A stretch of DNA of 64,000 nucleotides, taken from contig NZ_JAFEWE010000010.1 in assembly GCF_017355785.1 (NCBI RefSeq), positions 1 through 64,000 on the forward strand. The letters are read 5' to 3'. Source of the DNA: Desertivirga arenae (GTDB taxonomy: Bacteria; Bacteroidota; Bacteroidia; Sphingobacteriales; Sphingobacteriaceae). How positions within the stretch are numbered: position 1 is the stretch's first letter; each line of letters begins with the position of its first letter. The notes beneath the pieces are model-generated. The model was not told the DNA's origin and made no database searches. It was given only the letters and a program-made list of their open reading frames with translations. Positions 25,426 to 32,880 of this stretch are shown one piece after another. A program made the translations under genes and the position numbers.

Positions 25426-25965
25426 CTATAAAGACGGGATCAACTCTTCCTGCCCCGAGGGATTCGAGTCATACCATTTTCCCTGCACCTTTAAAACTTT
25501 TTCAATTACGTCCCGAACGCAGCCTTCACCGCCTCCTTTAGAAGAGATATAAGAACTTGCCGCTTTAACTTCTTCAACTGCGTCTGCCGGACATGCAGCA
25601 ATCCCAACCACCTTCATTACAGGTAAATCAGGAATATCGTCCCCCATATAAACAGCTTGATCTGCGCTCAACTGGTGCTTGTTTAAAAAATCATGAAATA
25701 CGTCCAACTTCTTATCTACTTTCAGATAAACATCGGTAATTCCTAAACCATTAAGACGCGATACAACCGTGTGAGATTTTCCCCCTGATATTACGCAGAA
25801 GAAATACCCTTTCTTTACCGCCAACTGCAGAGCGTACCCATCTTTTACATTAAATCTTCGCAACTGCTCGCCTGTTTCTGTAATCAGAATGGTTGAATCA
25901 GTAAGGACGCCATCAATGTCAAGAACAAAGGCTTTAATATCTTTAAGTTTAGAAAGGAAAGACAT
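25426..25965 (-). CDS. kdsC: Kdo-8-phosphate phosphatase, HAD family
   Basis: A 179-residue HAD phosphatase without a cap domain, matching KdsC, which removes phosphate from Kdo 8-phosphate. Motif I is LDIDGVLTDS with the nucleophile Asp near residue 16, motif II is VISGGKS, and motif IV is MGDDIPDLPVM. The substrate-side GGEGCVRDVIE near the C terminus is typical of KdsC tetramers. Together with kdsB, kdsA and kdsD it completes the CMP-Kdo pathway inside this window. It is convergent with manC, and upstream lies the terminator of the iscX pair. Confidence 0.92.
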   Translation of the reverse strand: MSFLSKLKDIKAFVLDIDGVLTDSTILITETGEQLRRFNVKDGYALQLAVKKGYFFCVISGGKSHTVVSRLNGLGITDVYLKVDKKLDVFHDFLNKHQLSADQAVYMGDDIPDLPVMKVVGIAACPADAVEEVKAASSYISSKGGGEGCVRDVIEKVLKVQGKWYDSNPSGQEELIPSL

Positions 25966-25984
25966 AGGGTAAAAACGGAAGGAG

Positions 25985-26023
25985 TTAAAATTAATCCCGG
26001 AAATTTGTCTTAACCGGGATTAA
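25985..26023 (-). terminator. Terminator of the ferredoxin-iscX operon
   Basis: On the minus strand TTAATCCCGG pairs with CCGGGATTAA around a 13-base loop and continues as TTTTAACT. It lies 9 bp past the iscX stop codon. Confidence 0.85.
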
Positions 26024-26031
26024 AGTTCTTA

Positions 26032-26274
26032 TTATTGATTATCGCGCCACTCGTATACCCAGGTTGACTGGATCTGCTCAAGGTGGCCTTCATTACATTC
26101 TTCGCGTTTACCGACAAAGTTTGGGAGAGAAAGTACCCAATCCATCAATTCAGTAAAACGAATTCGGTATATCTTCGACTCATCAAAGTCGTCTCCAAAT
26201 TTCTCATATAAGCCCATCGCGATATCTTCATAATCGCTCCAGGTAAAAGGTAATGCAAATTTATCCTGACTCAT
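26032..26274 (-). CDS. iscX: IscX-like iron-sulfur assembly protein
   Basis: An 80-residue acidic protein with the IscX/YfhJ pattern: FTWSDYEDIAMGLYEKFGDDFDES-type N-terminal helix, RIRFTELMDWVLSLPNFVG in the middle, and a C-terminal EGHLEQIQSTWVYEW helix. In E. coli IscX binds IscS and modulates cluster assembly. Here it follows the 2Fe-2S ferredoxin gene by 6 bp, the same pairing seen at the end of isc operons, although iscS and iscU are not present nearby. Confidence 0.85.
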   Translation of the reverse strand: MSQDKFALPFTWSDYEDIAMGLYEKFGDDFDESKIYRIRFTELMDWVLSLPNFVGKREECNEGHLEQIQSTWVYEWRDNQ

Positions 26275-26280
26275 AAAATA

Positions 26281-26613
26281 TTAATGTCCTAAAAATTGAG
26301 TTTGATCCGGTAGAGTTACTTCAATATCACCGTCAATTACTACACATTGACAGCCTAACCTTGAATTGATACGGGGATCTACTGCCCTATCGATGAAATC
26401 TTCCTCCTTATCAGAGATCTCCTGAAGATTGTCCATTCCTTTATTGACGTAAATATGGCAAGTACTACATCCACAAACTCCTCCACAGTTGTGTTGCAGT
26501 TCTATACCGTGATCCATACAAACGTCCAAAACAGATTCGCCCTCTGCAATAGGAAGTACTACGCTTTCATGGTCAGCCTCTTCAAAATTTATTTTTATAT
26601 TAAAAATCTTCAT
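26281..26613 (-). CDS. fdx: 2Fe-2S ferredoxin, Isc (adrenodoxin) type
   Basis: A 110-residue vertebrate-type ferredoxin. Cluster ligands lie in HNCGGVCGCSTCHIYV (Cys43, 49 and 52) and in RLGCQC near residue 90. It also retains the acidic helix DKEEDFIDRA that docks with redox partners. It is expected to deliver electrons for Fe-S cluster assembly. It heads a two-gene unit with iscX and is separated from the DUF2520 gene by 32 bp. Confidence 0.92.
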   Translation of the reverse strand: MKIFNIKINFEEADHESVVLPIAEGESVLDVCMDHGIELQHNCGGVCGCSTCHIYVNKGMDNLQEISDKEEDFIDRAVDPRINSRLGCQCVVIDGDIEVTLPDQTQFLGH

Positions 26614-26645
26614 TGCTGCGCAAAATTATAAAAATTGTCTCCTCA

Positions 26646-27416
26646 TTAAGCCTTTTGATAGAAATTGATAATGTTTTGACTGATCAATCTATATATTTCC
26701 TCCAGTTCAGGTCTTTCTTTAAAAAACTCAACATGCTTATTAATAGTCATTTGATCATTTCTTACAGCAGGACCAGTCTGAACTTCATGGGGAAAAAAAC
26801 TTTGCACTTTTGACGCAGTTTCCTCTATCAGGGGACGAAGAAGAGAAAAGTCTAACCCACTATCCTTTAAGATTCCATCCGCTATAGAATAAAGGTGATT
26901 GCTGAAGTTACAGGCAAAGACGGCAGCTACGTGAAGAGCCTTTCTTTTTTGTGAATCGAAAACAACCGTAGTTTCAGAAATAGAGCTGGCAAGGTCCCTT
27001 AGTACGTTTTCTATCTGAATGTCCCTCGCCTCTATAGCTATTGGTATTATTTTAAAATTCAGGGGCCGCTGTTTAGAAAATGTTTGCAGGGGGTAAAAGA
27101 CACCTATTCTTTCAGACGCGCTTTCCAGCACTTCAAGTCCTGTTGTTCCGGATGTATGAACAAGCAGCTTGTCCCTGAAAGGAAAAGCTTTCGCTATATC
27201 CCCAATAGCAGTATCAGATACTGCTATAATGTAGACATCTGCATCAGGAAGAATGGCCTCGAAAGTATTTACTCCTTCTGCCAAAAGCTGAGTAGCCAGT
27301 TCTATTGCATTCTCAATTGACCTGCTCCAAACTTGTACGATAGTATGCCCCTTTTCCTGTAAGGCCTTACCCAAATGGGTAGCAACATTGCCGCTTCCTA
27401 AAAGGGTGATCTTCAT
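26646..27416 (-). CDS. DUF2520 Rossmann-fold protein (putative NAD(P)-dependent oxidoreductase)
   Basis: A 256-residue protein with an N-terminal nucleotide-binding fold (MKITLLGSGNVATHLGKAL) related to F420-dependent NADP oxidoreductases and ProC-like enzymes, and a helical C-terminal DUF2520 domain (LHVAAVFACNFSNHLYSIAD). The start at 27416 is chosen because it begins directly with the Rossmann strand; upstream codons overlap ccmF. HTSGTTGLEVL and GVFYPLQTFSK are family strings. The substrate is unknown. Its start codon overlaps the tail region of ccmF (ccmF stop at 27418), so it belongs to the ccmE-ccmF transcript. Confidence 0.85.
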   Translation of the reverse strand: MKITLLGSGNVATHLGKALQEKGHTIVQVWSRSIENAIELATQLLAEGVNTFEAILPDADVYIIAVSDTAIGDIAKAFPFRDKLLVHTSGTTGLEVLESASERIGVFYPLQTFSKQRPLNFKIIPIAIEARDIQIENVLRDLASSISETTVVFDSQKRKALHVAAVFACNFSNHLYSIADGILKDSGLDFSLLRPLIEETASKVQSFFPHEVQTGPAVRNDQMTINKHVEFFKERPELEEIYRLISQNIINFYQKA

Positions 27417-27417
27417 A

Positions 27418-29868
27418 TTAAGCCGTCTTAACTTCCTTGTTTCTTCTGAATATAGAAAGAAGGAAACCAATTACCATGATGATACTTCCACCCCAATAAA
27501 GGTTAATATAAGGGAACTTGATCGCTTTCATCACAATCCATTTCTTTTCTGCTGGCTTCTTCTGAAGTACCGTTAATTCAAGTTTACCCTGCTGAGGGTC
27601 TATCTTAGAAAAACGTAGTTTCAAACCTTCTTCATCAATAGCTTTCCCAAAGTCAAAAACATTCCCTCCTTTGATTAAATATAACGGTTGTGCACTATAT
27701 ACCTTTCCACTATTGTTGTGAACTTCAAGGTCCAAACCGATTGCTAAATCGCCGGGTGCCAATTCAATCTTTTCGATCTTTGCATTCCTATTTACTCCTT
27801 TTACAAGGATATATCCATTTCGATATTTTACAGTATCTCCCGGAGAAACCATCGAAGCAGAAGGGGTGTCATAAGCATCATCGGAATTTTGCTGTTCGTC
27901 AATCTCCTGCTGGTGCCCATTTGATTTTTGCTGCAAGGGTACACTGCTTACATGGGTGTAAATATCATTTAGTAAATAATGTCTGGTATCCGGAGAAGCT
28001 ACAATAGAACGCATCTTTGCATTCTGCTGTGCATTTGGATAAAGAGTGAAATTCTCCTTTACTTTACCGTTATCAATAACTTTATAATTAACCAGATAAA
28101 AAGTATTGGGGCCTACGATAGAATCGCCGAGATAAGTAACAGTATACTTGTCCATGCTCACCGGCTCATTCTCGTAGAGCATAATATTCTCTTTAGGATT
28201 ATTTTCTTTAGCAAACTCTTCGCCATATCCAACACCAGTTCTATTTAAAGAAATAACGTTGTTAGTTGCAGCTGCTACTAATGCACCCACCACTAACAAA
28301 GCAAATCCCATGTGCGCTACGGATGAACCAGCCAGTTTCCACTTACCTTTAAATGCTTCTATTAAAATTTTTCCATTACACACCAGGGAGAAAAATCCGG
28401 CGAAAGTAAGCACAATATACATTAAGTTACTGTATACCTTAGCTATAAATACGAAAGCTGCAGTAAGAAGAATTGAAATGATCAGTGTTATTATAATGGA
28501 TGAAAAGAACTTCTTCGGATCCGTATTCTTATACTTCAGAAACTGGGTAAACCCAGAGATAAGTGCAATAACTACAGCAAACGGAACCTGCCATTTATTG
28601 TAATGTGCAATAACATCGATTGGAGGAGCTATTTTAGTACCAAGGATAGCATTAATTACCGGTCCGGAAGTGGTATACATAATCTGCCCACAAGAAAGTG
28701 CAAGCACTATCGCTCCAACAAATAACCAGAATTCGCGGGAATAAGTCTCCTCATCTTTTTTCGTTATCGGCATTTCCTTCCATCTTGCAACAAGAAAACC
28801 TACAGTAAGCACCACAAATACACCAATATACGCGATCAAATGTCCAAACATACCGAGATCGGTAAAAGAGTGAACCGAAGTTTCACCAAGAATACCACTC
28901 CGGGTTAGAAATGAAGCATATAGAACAAGTACAAAGCTTATTAAGGTAAGGAAAGTTGCAGTAAAATAGGAATGGCCGGAGTGACGGTAGGCTAAGATCA
29001 CGTGCACCGCGGCAATTAAAGTTAGCCATGGAATGATAGAAGCATTTTCTACCGGATCCCATGCCCAAAAGCCCCCGAAGTTTAAAGCCTCGTAGGCCCA
29101 GAAAGAACCCATTATAATACCAGCACCGAGGATCATCACCGCAAATAAAGCCCAGGGTAAGGCAACAGCCGTCCAATCCTTAAATCTCTTTTCCCATAAT
29201 CCAGCAATGGCATAGGCGAAAGGAACAATCATGGAAGCAAATCCCAGGAATAAAGTTGGAGGGTGAATTACCATCCAGTAATTCTGAAGCAAGGGATTTA
29301 ATCCATTTCCATCAGCTACCAAAGAAAGATAATCAGGTCTGGAAAAAATCGGAGCCTGAATAGCATCACGTAATAGGATGAATGGAGAACTACCAATACG
29401 AGTGCCTACGATCTCTACCCCTAATAACATGGAAGCAAGGAATACTTGGGATAGCATTACAATAGCTAACACAGAATTCTCCCAGCTCTTAGCCTTCCAG
29501 ACAAGAATATTGGCCAGAAGAGACTGCCAGAACATCCAAAGCCAAAAGCTTCCCTCCTGACCTTCCCAGAAACTTGAAATTATATAATGGGTAGGAAGAG
29601 ATTTTGAAGAATGCGCCCAAGCATAATGATATTCAAAAAGGTGATTGTAGATGATGTAAAACAGGCAGGAACCAATTCCGATAACAGCGAGAGCATTAAC
29701 CCAGGTGGCAATACGCCCCAGGTTCCGCCAGGAGTTATCAGGAAGGTCTTTAACCGATGCAAAATAATAAGAAATAGCAGCCAAAAGGGCTGAACCAAAA
29801 GACAATATGATAAAGAACTGGCCTAAACTACCAGGCAGAAGGTGTTCACCTTCAAATTTTATATCCAT
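27418..29868 (-). CDS. ccmF: Cytochrome c heme lyase subunit CcmF
   Basis: An 816-residue polytopic membrane protein of the heme-handling superfamily. The tryptophan-rich WWD signature is NFGGFWAWDPVENASIIPWL, preceded by HPPTLFLGFASMIVPFAY with a heme-ligand His. About a dozen helices precede a large periplasmic domain (about residues 590-770) with a KQ/KQN low-complexity patch (QQEIDEQQNSDD), and one final helix. The start at 29868 (MDIKFEGEHLLPG) is an ATG; a TTG three codons earlier is less likely. CcmF attaches heme from CcmE to apocytochrome c. ccmE lies 9 bp upstream in the same operon; ccmA, B, C and H are not in the window. Confidence 0.93.
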   Translation of the reverse strand: MDIKFEGEHLLPGSLGQFFIILSFGSALLAAISYYFASVKDLPDNSWRNLGRIATWVNALAVIGIGSCLFYIIYNHLFEYHYAWAHSSKSLPTHYIISSFWEGQEGSFWLWMFWQSLLANILVWKAKSWENSVLAIVMLSQVFLASMLLGVEIVGTRIGSSPFILLRDAIQAPIFSRPDYLSLVADGNGLNPLLQNYWMVIHPPTLFLGFASMIVPFAYAIAGLWEKRFKDWTAVALPWALFAVMILGAGIIMGSFWAYEALNFGGFWAWDPVENASIIPWLTLIAAVHVILAYRHSGHSYFTATFLTLISFVLVLYASFLTRSGILGETSVHSFTDLGMFGHLIAYIGVFVVLTVGFLVARWKEMPITKKDEETYSREFWLFVGAIVLALSCGQIMYTTSGPVINAILGTKIAPPIDVIAHYNKWQVPFAVVIALISGFTQFLKYKNTDPKKFFSSIIITLIISILLTAAFVFIAKVYSNLMYIVLTFAGFFSLVCNGKILIEAFKGKWKLAGSSVAHMGFALLVVGALVAAATNNVISLNRTGVGYGEEFAKENNPKENIMLYENEPVSMDKYTVTYLGDSIVGPNTFYLVNYKVIDNGKVKENFTLYPNAQQNAKMRSIVASPDTRHYLLNDIYTHVSSVPLQQKSNGHQQEIDEQQNSDDAYDTPSASMVSPGDTVKYRNGYILVKGVNRNAKIEKIELAPGDLAIGLDLEVHNNSGKVYSAQPLYLIKGGNVFDFGKAIDEEGLKLRFSKIDPQQGKLELTVLQKKPAEKKWIVMKAIKFPYINLYWGGSIIMVIGFLLSIFRRNKEVKTA

Positions 29869-29877
29869 TAAAACCAA

Positions 29878-30288
29878 TTATATTTTTACCTCAGACGCAC
29901 CAGCTCCCTGAACTTCAACTTCATTCTTATTGTATTTCGATGGACACTTCATTAATATCTTTGAAGCATGAAACTCCTCGCCTACCATCTTACCGGTTAA
30001 AACAATCTGCTCAGAACGTTCAAAATCCTGAGGTTTTGTTCCATTGAAAACCACTTTACACTCCTTGCCTTTATTATCATGCATATAAAAAGCGAAATAG
30101 TTAGCATCGTGCTTCGGATTATAGATCAACTCTTTCCCTTTATCCAATTTACCCACCACATGCAACTCATCCTCTGTTTTTTGCGCATCGGCAAAGGTGC
30201 CATAAGTACTAGAATCAGCATATGTGCTGATGATTACTCCTATAGCAATAGCAATGATTATAATCCCAATTATTGAACTCTTCTTCAT
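29878..30288 (-). CDS. ccmE: Heme chaperone CcmE, Cys-type (CxxxY)
   Basis: A 136-residue membrane-anchored heme chaperone with one N-terminal helix (about 5-22) and an OB-fold domain. LHVVGKLDKGKEL, VVFNGTKPQDFERSEQIVLTG and FHASKILMKCPSKY follow family order. The heme-binding motif, usually HxxxY, reads CPSKY here with Cys115 and Tyr119, so the covalent attachment residue is Cys rather than His. Such CxxxY variants are known from some Desulfovibrio and archaeal systems and appear in Bacteroidota relatives as well. It heads the ccmE-ccmF-DUF2520 operon. Confidence 0.92.
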   Translation of the reverse strand: MKKSSIIGIIIIAIAIGVIISTYADSSTYGTFADAQKTEDELHVVGKLDKGKELIYNPKHDANYFAFYMHDNKGKECKVVFNGTKPQDFERSEQIVLTGKMVGEEFHASKILMKCPSKYNKNEVEVQGAGASEVKI

Positions 30289-30548
30289 GAATACTGTGCG
30301 TGTTTACTACAGACAAACGACTACGGTGCCGCAAAATTACAAATACATTACGATTTACAGAATGAAAGGTTGGGAGATTAATCAGAGCAGCGTCAAGAAG
30401 TTCTGAGCATTTGATTAAAGTTGCAGGGCTTGCTTCTTTAACTCAGTATTTCTACGGATAGTTGCAATAAAGAGCCTTTTTACTGTCCTCAATGGTTGTT
30501 CTGGTATGAGTGTTGTAATTCTTAAGCGTAAACCTAATACATAAGATT

Positions 30549-30755
30549 ATGAGGCATCAGGATAATTTGTCTGAAGCAATGGAAGTTTTCCTAAAACAGC
30601 TACCAGACCCAAATTTAACGAGAGATCCTACTATCGTAAGGGAAATCAATGTTCGGGGAAGAAAAGTTAAATTCACAGCACAAAAATCAAAAGGTCTTAC
30701 AGGAATGACCTGGAGAATTAACTCCATATCATCGGAAAGCAAAGAAAGAAATTAG
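30549..30755 (+). CDS. Small hypothetical protein upstream of DUF2243 gene
   Basis: A 68-residue open frame, basic and hydrophilic, beginning MRHQDNLSEAMEVFLKQLPD and ending in a polar tail. The middle (REINVRGRKVKFTAQKSKG) looks like two strands, and there is no signal peptide or helix. No gene lies on the other strand, and the stop is 8 bp before the next ATG, which supports a real gene in the same operon. I do not recognise a family. It could also be non-coding leader sequence. Confidence 0.5.
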   Translation: MRHQDNLSEAMEVFLKQLPDPNLTRDPTIVREINVRGRKVKFTAQKSKGLTGMTWRINSISSESKERN

Positions 30756-30763
30756 AAAGCAAT

Positions 30764-31453
30764 ATGAAGAAATCGTCTTTGAGCTTCGCAGCCATGATGC
30801 TGGTGCAGAACACCTGGGCTTGTGTTAGCTGCAACACAAAATTACAGGAAGCCATTTACGATGATAGTTTTTTACCGAACCTTGTCACAATGCTTTCTGC
30901 ATTCATTGTTCTGGGAGTTATCGTATTCGTATTTTCTTATCTATCAACAAAATCGTATAAACTATTAACCAAGAAAAATGGAGTACTAGTTCCGGATCCT
31001 GTCCCCTTGTCAACCGCATCTATAGTAACAGGTATAGGACTTGGTGGTTTCGTAGATGGCATTGTCCTTCATCAGATGCTGCAGTGGCACGAAATGATCT
31101 CCTATCGCTTACCTCCTGCAACGCTACTTAATAAAAGTGTAAACATGTTCTGGGATGGCATATTCCATCTTTTCTGCTTTATTGTTGTATTAATTGGCAT
31201 CATCCTACTCTGGAAGCTCCAATTCCGTAACCATATAAATAAGTCAGGAAAACTACTTATTGGAGGGATTCTATCCGGATGGGCCCTCTTTAATCTGGTA
31301 GAAGGAATTATAGACCATCAACTACTTAAACTGCATAATGTAAGAGAGATAAGTCCTAACCCTGAGCTCTGGAATATTAGTTTTCTAGTGGCTTTCATTG
31401 TTATGCTGCTAATTGGTATCTTTTTAATCAGAAGATCAAGCCATACTTTATAG
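30764..31453 (+). CDS. DUF2243 membrane protein with N-terminal CxxC segment
   Basis: A 229-residue membrane protein. The C-terminal two thirds is DUF2243: GIGLGGFVDGIVLHQMLQWH near 91-110, MFWDGIFHLF, and SGWALFNLVEGIIDHQLLKLH near 180, with the repeated D-G/I-L-H-Q core carrying several His that could bind metal. In front sits an unusual segment: a secretion-like start ending WACVSCNTKLQEAIYDD, with Cys20 and Cys23, then one extra helix. About five or six helices in total. The His-rich DUF2243 pattern suggests metal or redox function, but nothing is established. It follows the 68-residue frame by 8 bp. Confidence 0.85.
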   Translation: MKKSSLSFAAMMLVQNTWACVSCNTKLQEAIYDDSFLPNLVTMLSAFIVLGVIVFVFSYLSTKSYKLLTKKNGVLVPDPVPLSTASIVTGIGLGGFVDGIVLHQMLQWHEMISYRLPPATLLNKSVNMFWDGIFHLFCFIVVLIGIILLWKLQFRNHINKSGKLLIGGILSGWALFNLVEGIIDHQLLKLHNVREISPNPELWNISFLVAFIVMLLIGIFLIRRSSHTL

Positions 31454-31484
31454 TACAGATTATGTCAAAAAATTTCAATCAAAC

Positions 31485-31526
31485 TTGCACAAGTAATATT
31501 TTTACCTTTACTTTGAACCACAAAGT
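31485..31526 (+). promoter_or_regulatory. Promoter with overlapping inverted-repeat operator
   Basis: TTG at 31485-31487 and TACTTTG at 31509-31515 are 21 bp apart and resemble the Bacteroidota -33/-7 pair. An inverted repeat ACTTTGAACCACAAAGT (31510-31526) overlaps the -7 element and ends 8 bp before the ATG. A near-identical repeat lies at 32472. A repressor bound here would block initiation. The winged-helix protein encoded by this operon is the natural candidate. Confidence 0.6.
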
Positions 31527-31534
31527 TCTTTTAG

Positions 31535-32155
31535 ATGAAAGAAGAAGATATTTACTCAGAGTTAAGTTCTATTAGGAATCTGATGGAGCGCTCCAGTCGC
31601 TTTATTTCCTTAAGCGGACTTTCAGGTGTGTTAGCAGGAGTCTATGCTTTAACAGGAGCCTTTATAGCTTACCGCTTGGTTTACCGGGAAGGAAGTGGTT
31701 TAAGGTTAAGAGATTTCTATGTAAATGAGCCCTTGATCCTTTGGCCCCTTTTTGCGATTGCACTGGCAGTCCTAATCCTTTCTATCTGTACCGGAGTATG
31801 GCTAACTATCAGACAGGCAAAAAGAAAAGGAGAAAATTTTTGGAACCCTGTAAGTAAGCGTCTTTTATCCAGCCTTTGTATACCTCTCTTTACCGGTGGA
31901 TTTCTTATACTGGCGCTTATTGCCAGAGGAGAATATGATATTATCGCGCCGGTGTCGCTGATATTTTATGGACTCGCACTTGTCTCTGGAAGTCATTATA
32001 CTTATTCTGATGTAAAATTTCTCGGATTTCTCGAAATAGCCTTAGGTTTGTTGGCTGCATTGATGCCTGGTTTTGGATTAGTCTTTTGGGTGATAGGGTT
32101 CGGGTTCCTGCATATACTGTATGGAGCTATTATGCATTTTAAATACGACAAGTGA
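31535..32155 (+). CDS. Four-helix membrane protein co-encoded with a winged-helix regulator
   Basis: A 206-residue protein without a recognised family name. The N terminus (MKEEDIYSELSSIRNLMERSSRF) is a cytoplasmic amphipathic helix. Six hydrophobic stretches follow near 24-46, 67-90, 113-129, 135-152, 162-178 and 180-197, grouped in hairpins. There is no signal peptide and no catalytic motif. It shares four bases with the winged-helix gene (GTGA), so the two are translationally coupled. Similar membrane protein plus HTH plus CreD sets occur in Bacteroidota, which suggests an envelope stress-related unit. Confidence 0.75.
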   Translation: MKEEDIYSELSSIRNLMERSSRFISLSGLSGVLAGVYALTGAFIAYRLVYREGSGLRLRDFYVNEPLILWPLFAIALAVLILSICTGVWLTIRQAKRKGENFWNPVSKRLLSSLCIPLFTGGFLILALIARGEYDIIAPVSLIFYGLALVSGSHYTYSDVKFLGFLEIALGLLAALMPGFGLVFWVIGFGFLHILYGAIMHFKYDK

Positions 32156-32454
32156 AGATATCATTAGAACAATTCGATAAAGCTTTTGAAAACAGGATAC
32201 GTTTGCAAGTAATGAGCGTATTAGTGGCAAATGAGAGTTACGATTTCAACTCTCTCAAAGAGCTATTGAACGTTACTGATGGTAATCTGGCATCTCATCT
32301 TAAAGCTTTAGAAAAAGAGGAATATATAACTGTCACTAAATCGTTTATAGGAAGAAAGCCGAACACGCAATATGCGGCCTCACCGGCGGGTAGAGAAGCC
32401 TTTAAGAAGCACCTCGAAGCGCTGGAAAATTTAATCAAACAACAAAAGAAGTAA
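32152..32454 (+). CDS. Winged-helix transcriptional regulator
   Basis: A 100-residue MarR/ArsR-like regulator of the single-domain winged-helix type (HTH_34-like). FDKAFENRIRLQVMSVLVAN is the first helix pair, FNSLKELLNVTDGNLASHLKALE carries the turn and recognition helix, and ITVTKSFIGRKPNTQYAASPAGREAF forms the wing and last helix. There is no effector domain. Translation starts at GTG inside the preceding stop codon. Two copies of ACTTTG-N5-CAAAGT flank it (31510 and 32472) and are its likely operators, giving autoregulation and control of creD. Confidence 0.88.
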   Translation: MKISLEQFDKAFENRIRLQVMSVLVANESYDFNSLKELLNVTDGNLASHLKALEKEEYITVTKSFIGRKPNTQYAASPAGREAFKKHLEALENLIKQQKK

Positions 32455-32471
32455 TATTTTTTTTTCTGCAA

Positions 32472-32488
32472 ACTTTGAAATTCAAAGT
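32472..32488. promoter_or_regulatory. Second inverted-repeat operator, upstream of the creD remnant
   Basis: ACTTTGAAATTCAAAGT is a 17-bp palindrome with eight paired bases on each side of one central base. It matches the operator at 31510 in 14 of 17 positions and lies 20 bp upstream of the creD remnant ATG at 32508. Confidence 0.6.
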
Positions 32489-32507
32489 ACTTTAAATACC
32501 CATAACA

Positions 32508-32722
32508 ATGAAAATAACACTGGAAAATCAAGGCGGAAGGAACTGGTTTGGTGAATCAATCCTAATGAAAATATTGCTTATCGGAAACTTCAAGATCTCG
32601 CGCTTCTCTTTGGAAGTATCGGACTATTTATCATTATCTCAACACTGATGTATCTATCGTCAAAAATTGAATGGAACAAACCGTTAACACTAGAAAACTT
32701 AAACCCAGAGATCCAGGGCTAA
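32508..32722 (+). pseudogene. creD: creD remnant with large internal deletion
   Basis: CreD is an inner membrane envelope protein of about 450 residues. Here only its two ends remain. From the ATG at 32508 the frame reads about 26 residues ending SILMKILLIG, like the first membrane helix start. The frame then shifts. In another frame from about 32579 comes LQDLALLFGSIGLFIII followed by LMYLSSKIEW, which is the characteristic CreD C-terminal helix, ending at a TAA at 32720. About 380 codons that should lie between are missing, and the junction is out of frame. The winged-helix gene in front is the usual CreD partner. The gene is therefore inactive. Confidence 0.62.
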
Positions 32723-32880
32723 CTTAAACCCACCTAATGGGCAGGAACAGTTTGAATTAAAATGGGCAACCTTAAACCACAAAATCAATACTCCATAATT
32801 CGATCTGTTCTTTGCCCCAAAAGGGAGACTTGAGATACCTGTGGAAAAGTTCAACATAAAACCTAATTAAATTACACAAC
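32723..32880. other. Gap with possible decayed coding fragment
   Basis: Read on + from about 32722, a frame gives NPPNGQEQFELKWATLN-like sequence, one TAA at about 32795, and then FDLFFAPKGRLEIPVEKFN before a second stop. The text looks protein-like on both sides of the stop, so it may be the tail of a second decayed gene. I could not match it to a family. The 12-bp word AACTTAAACCCA occurs at 32696 and again at 32721. Confidence 0.35.
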
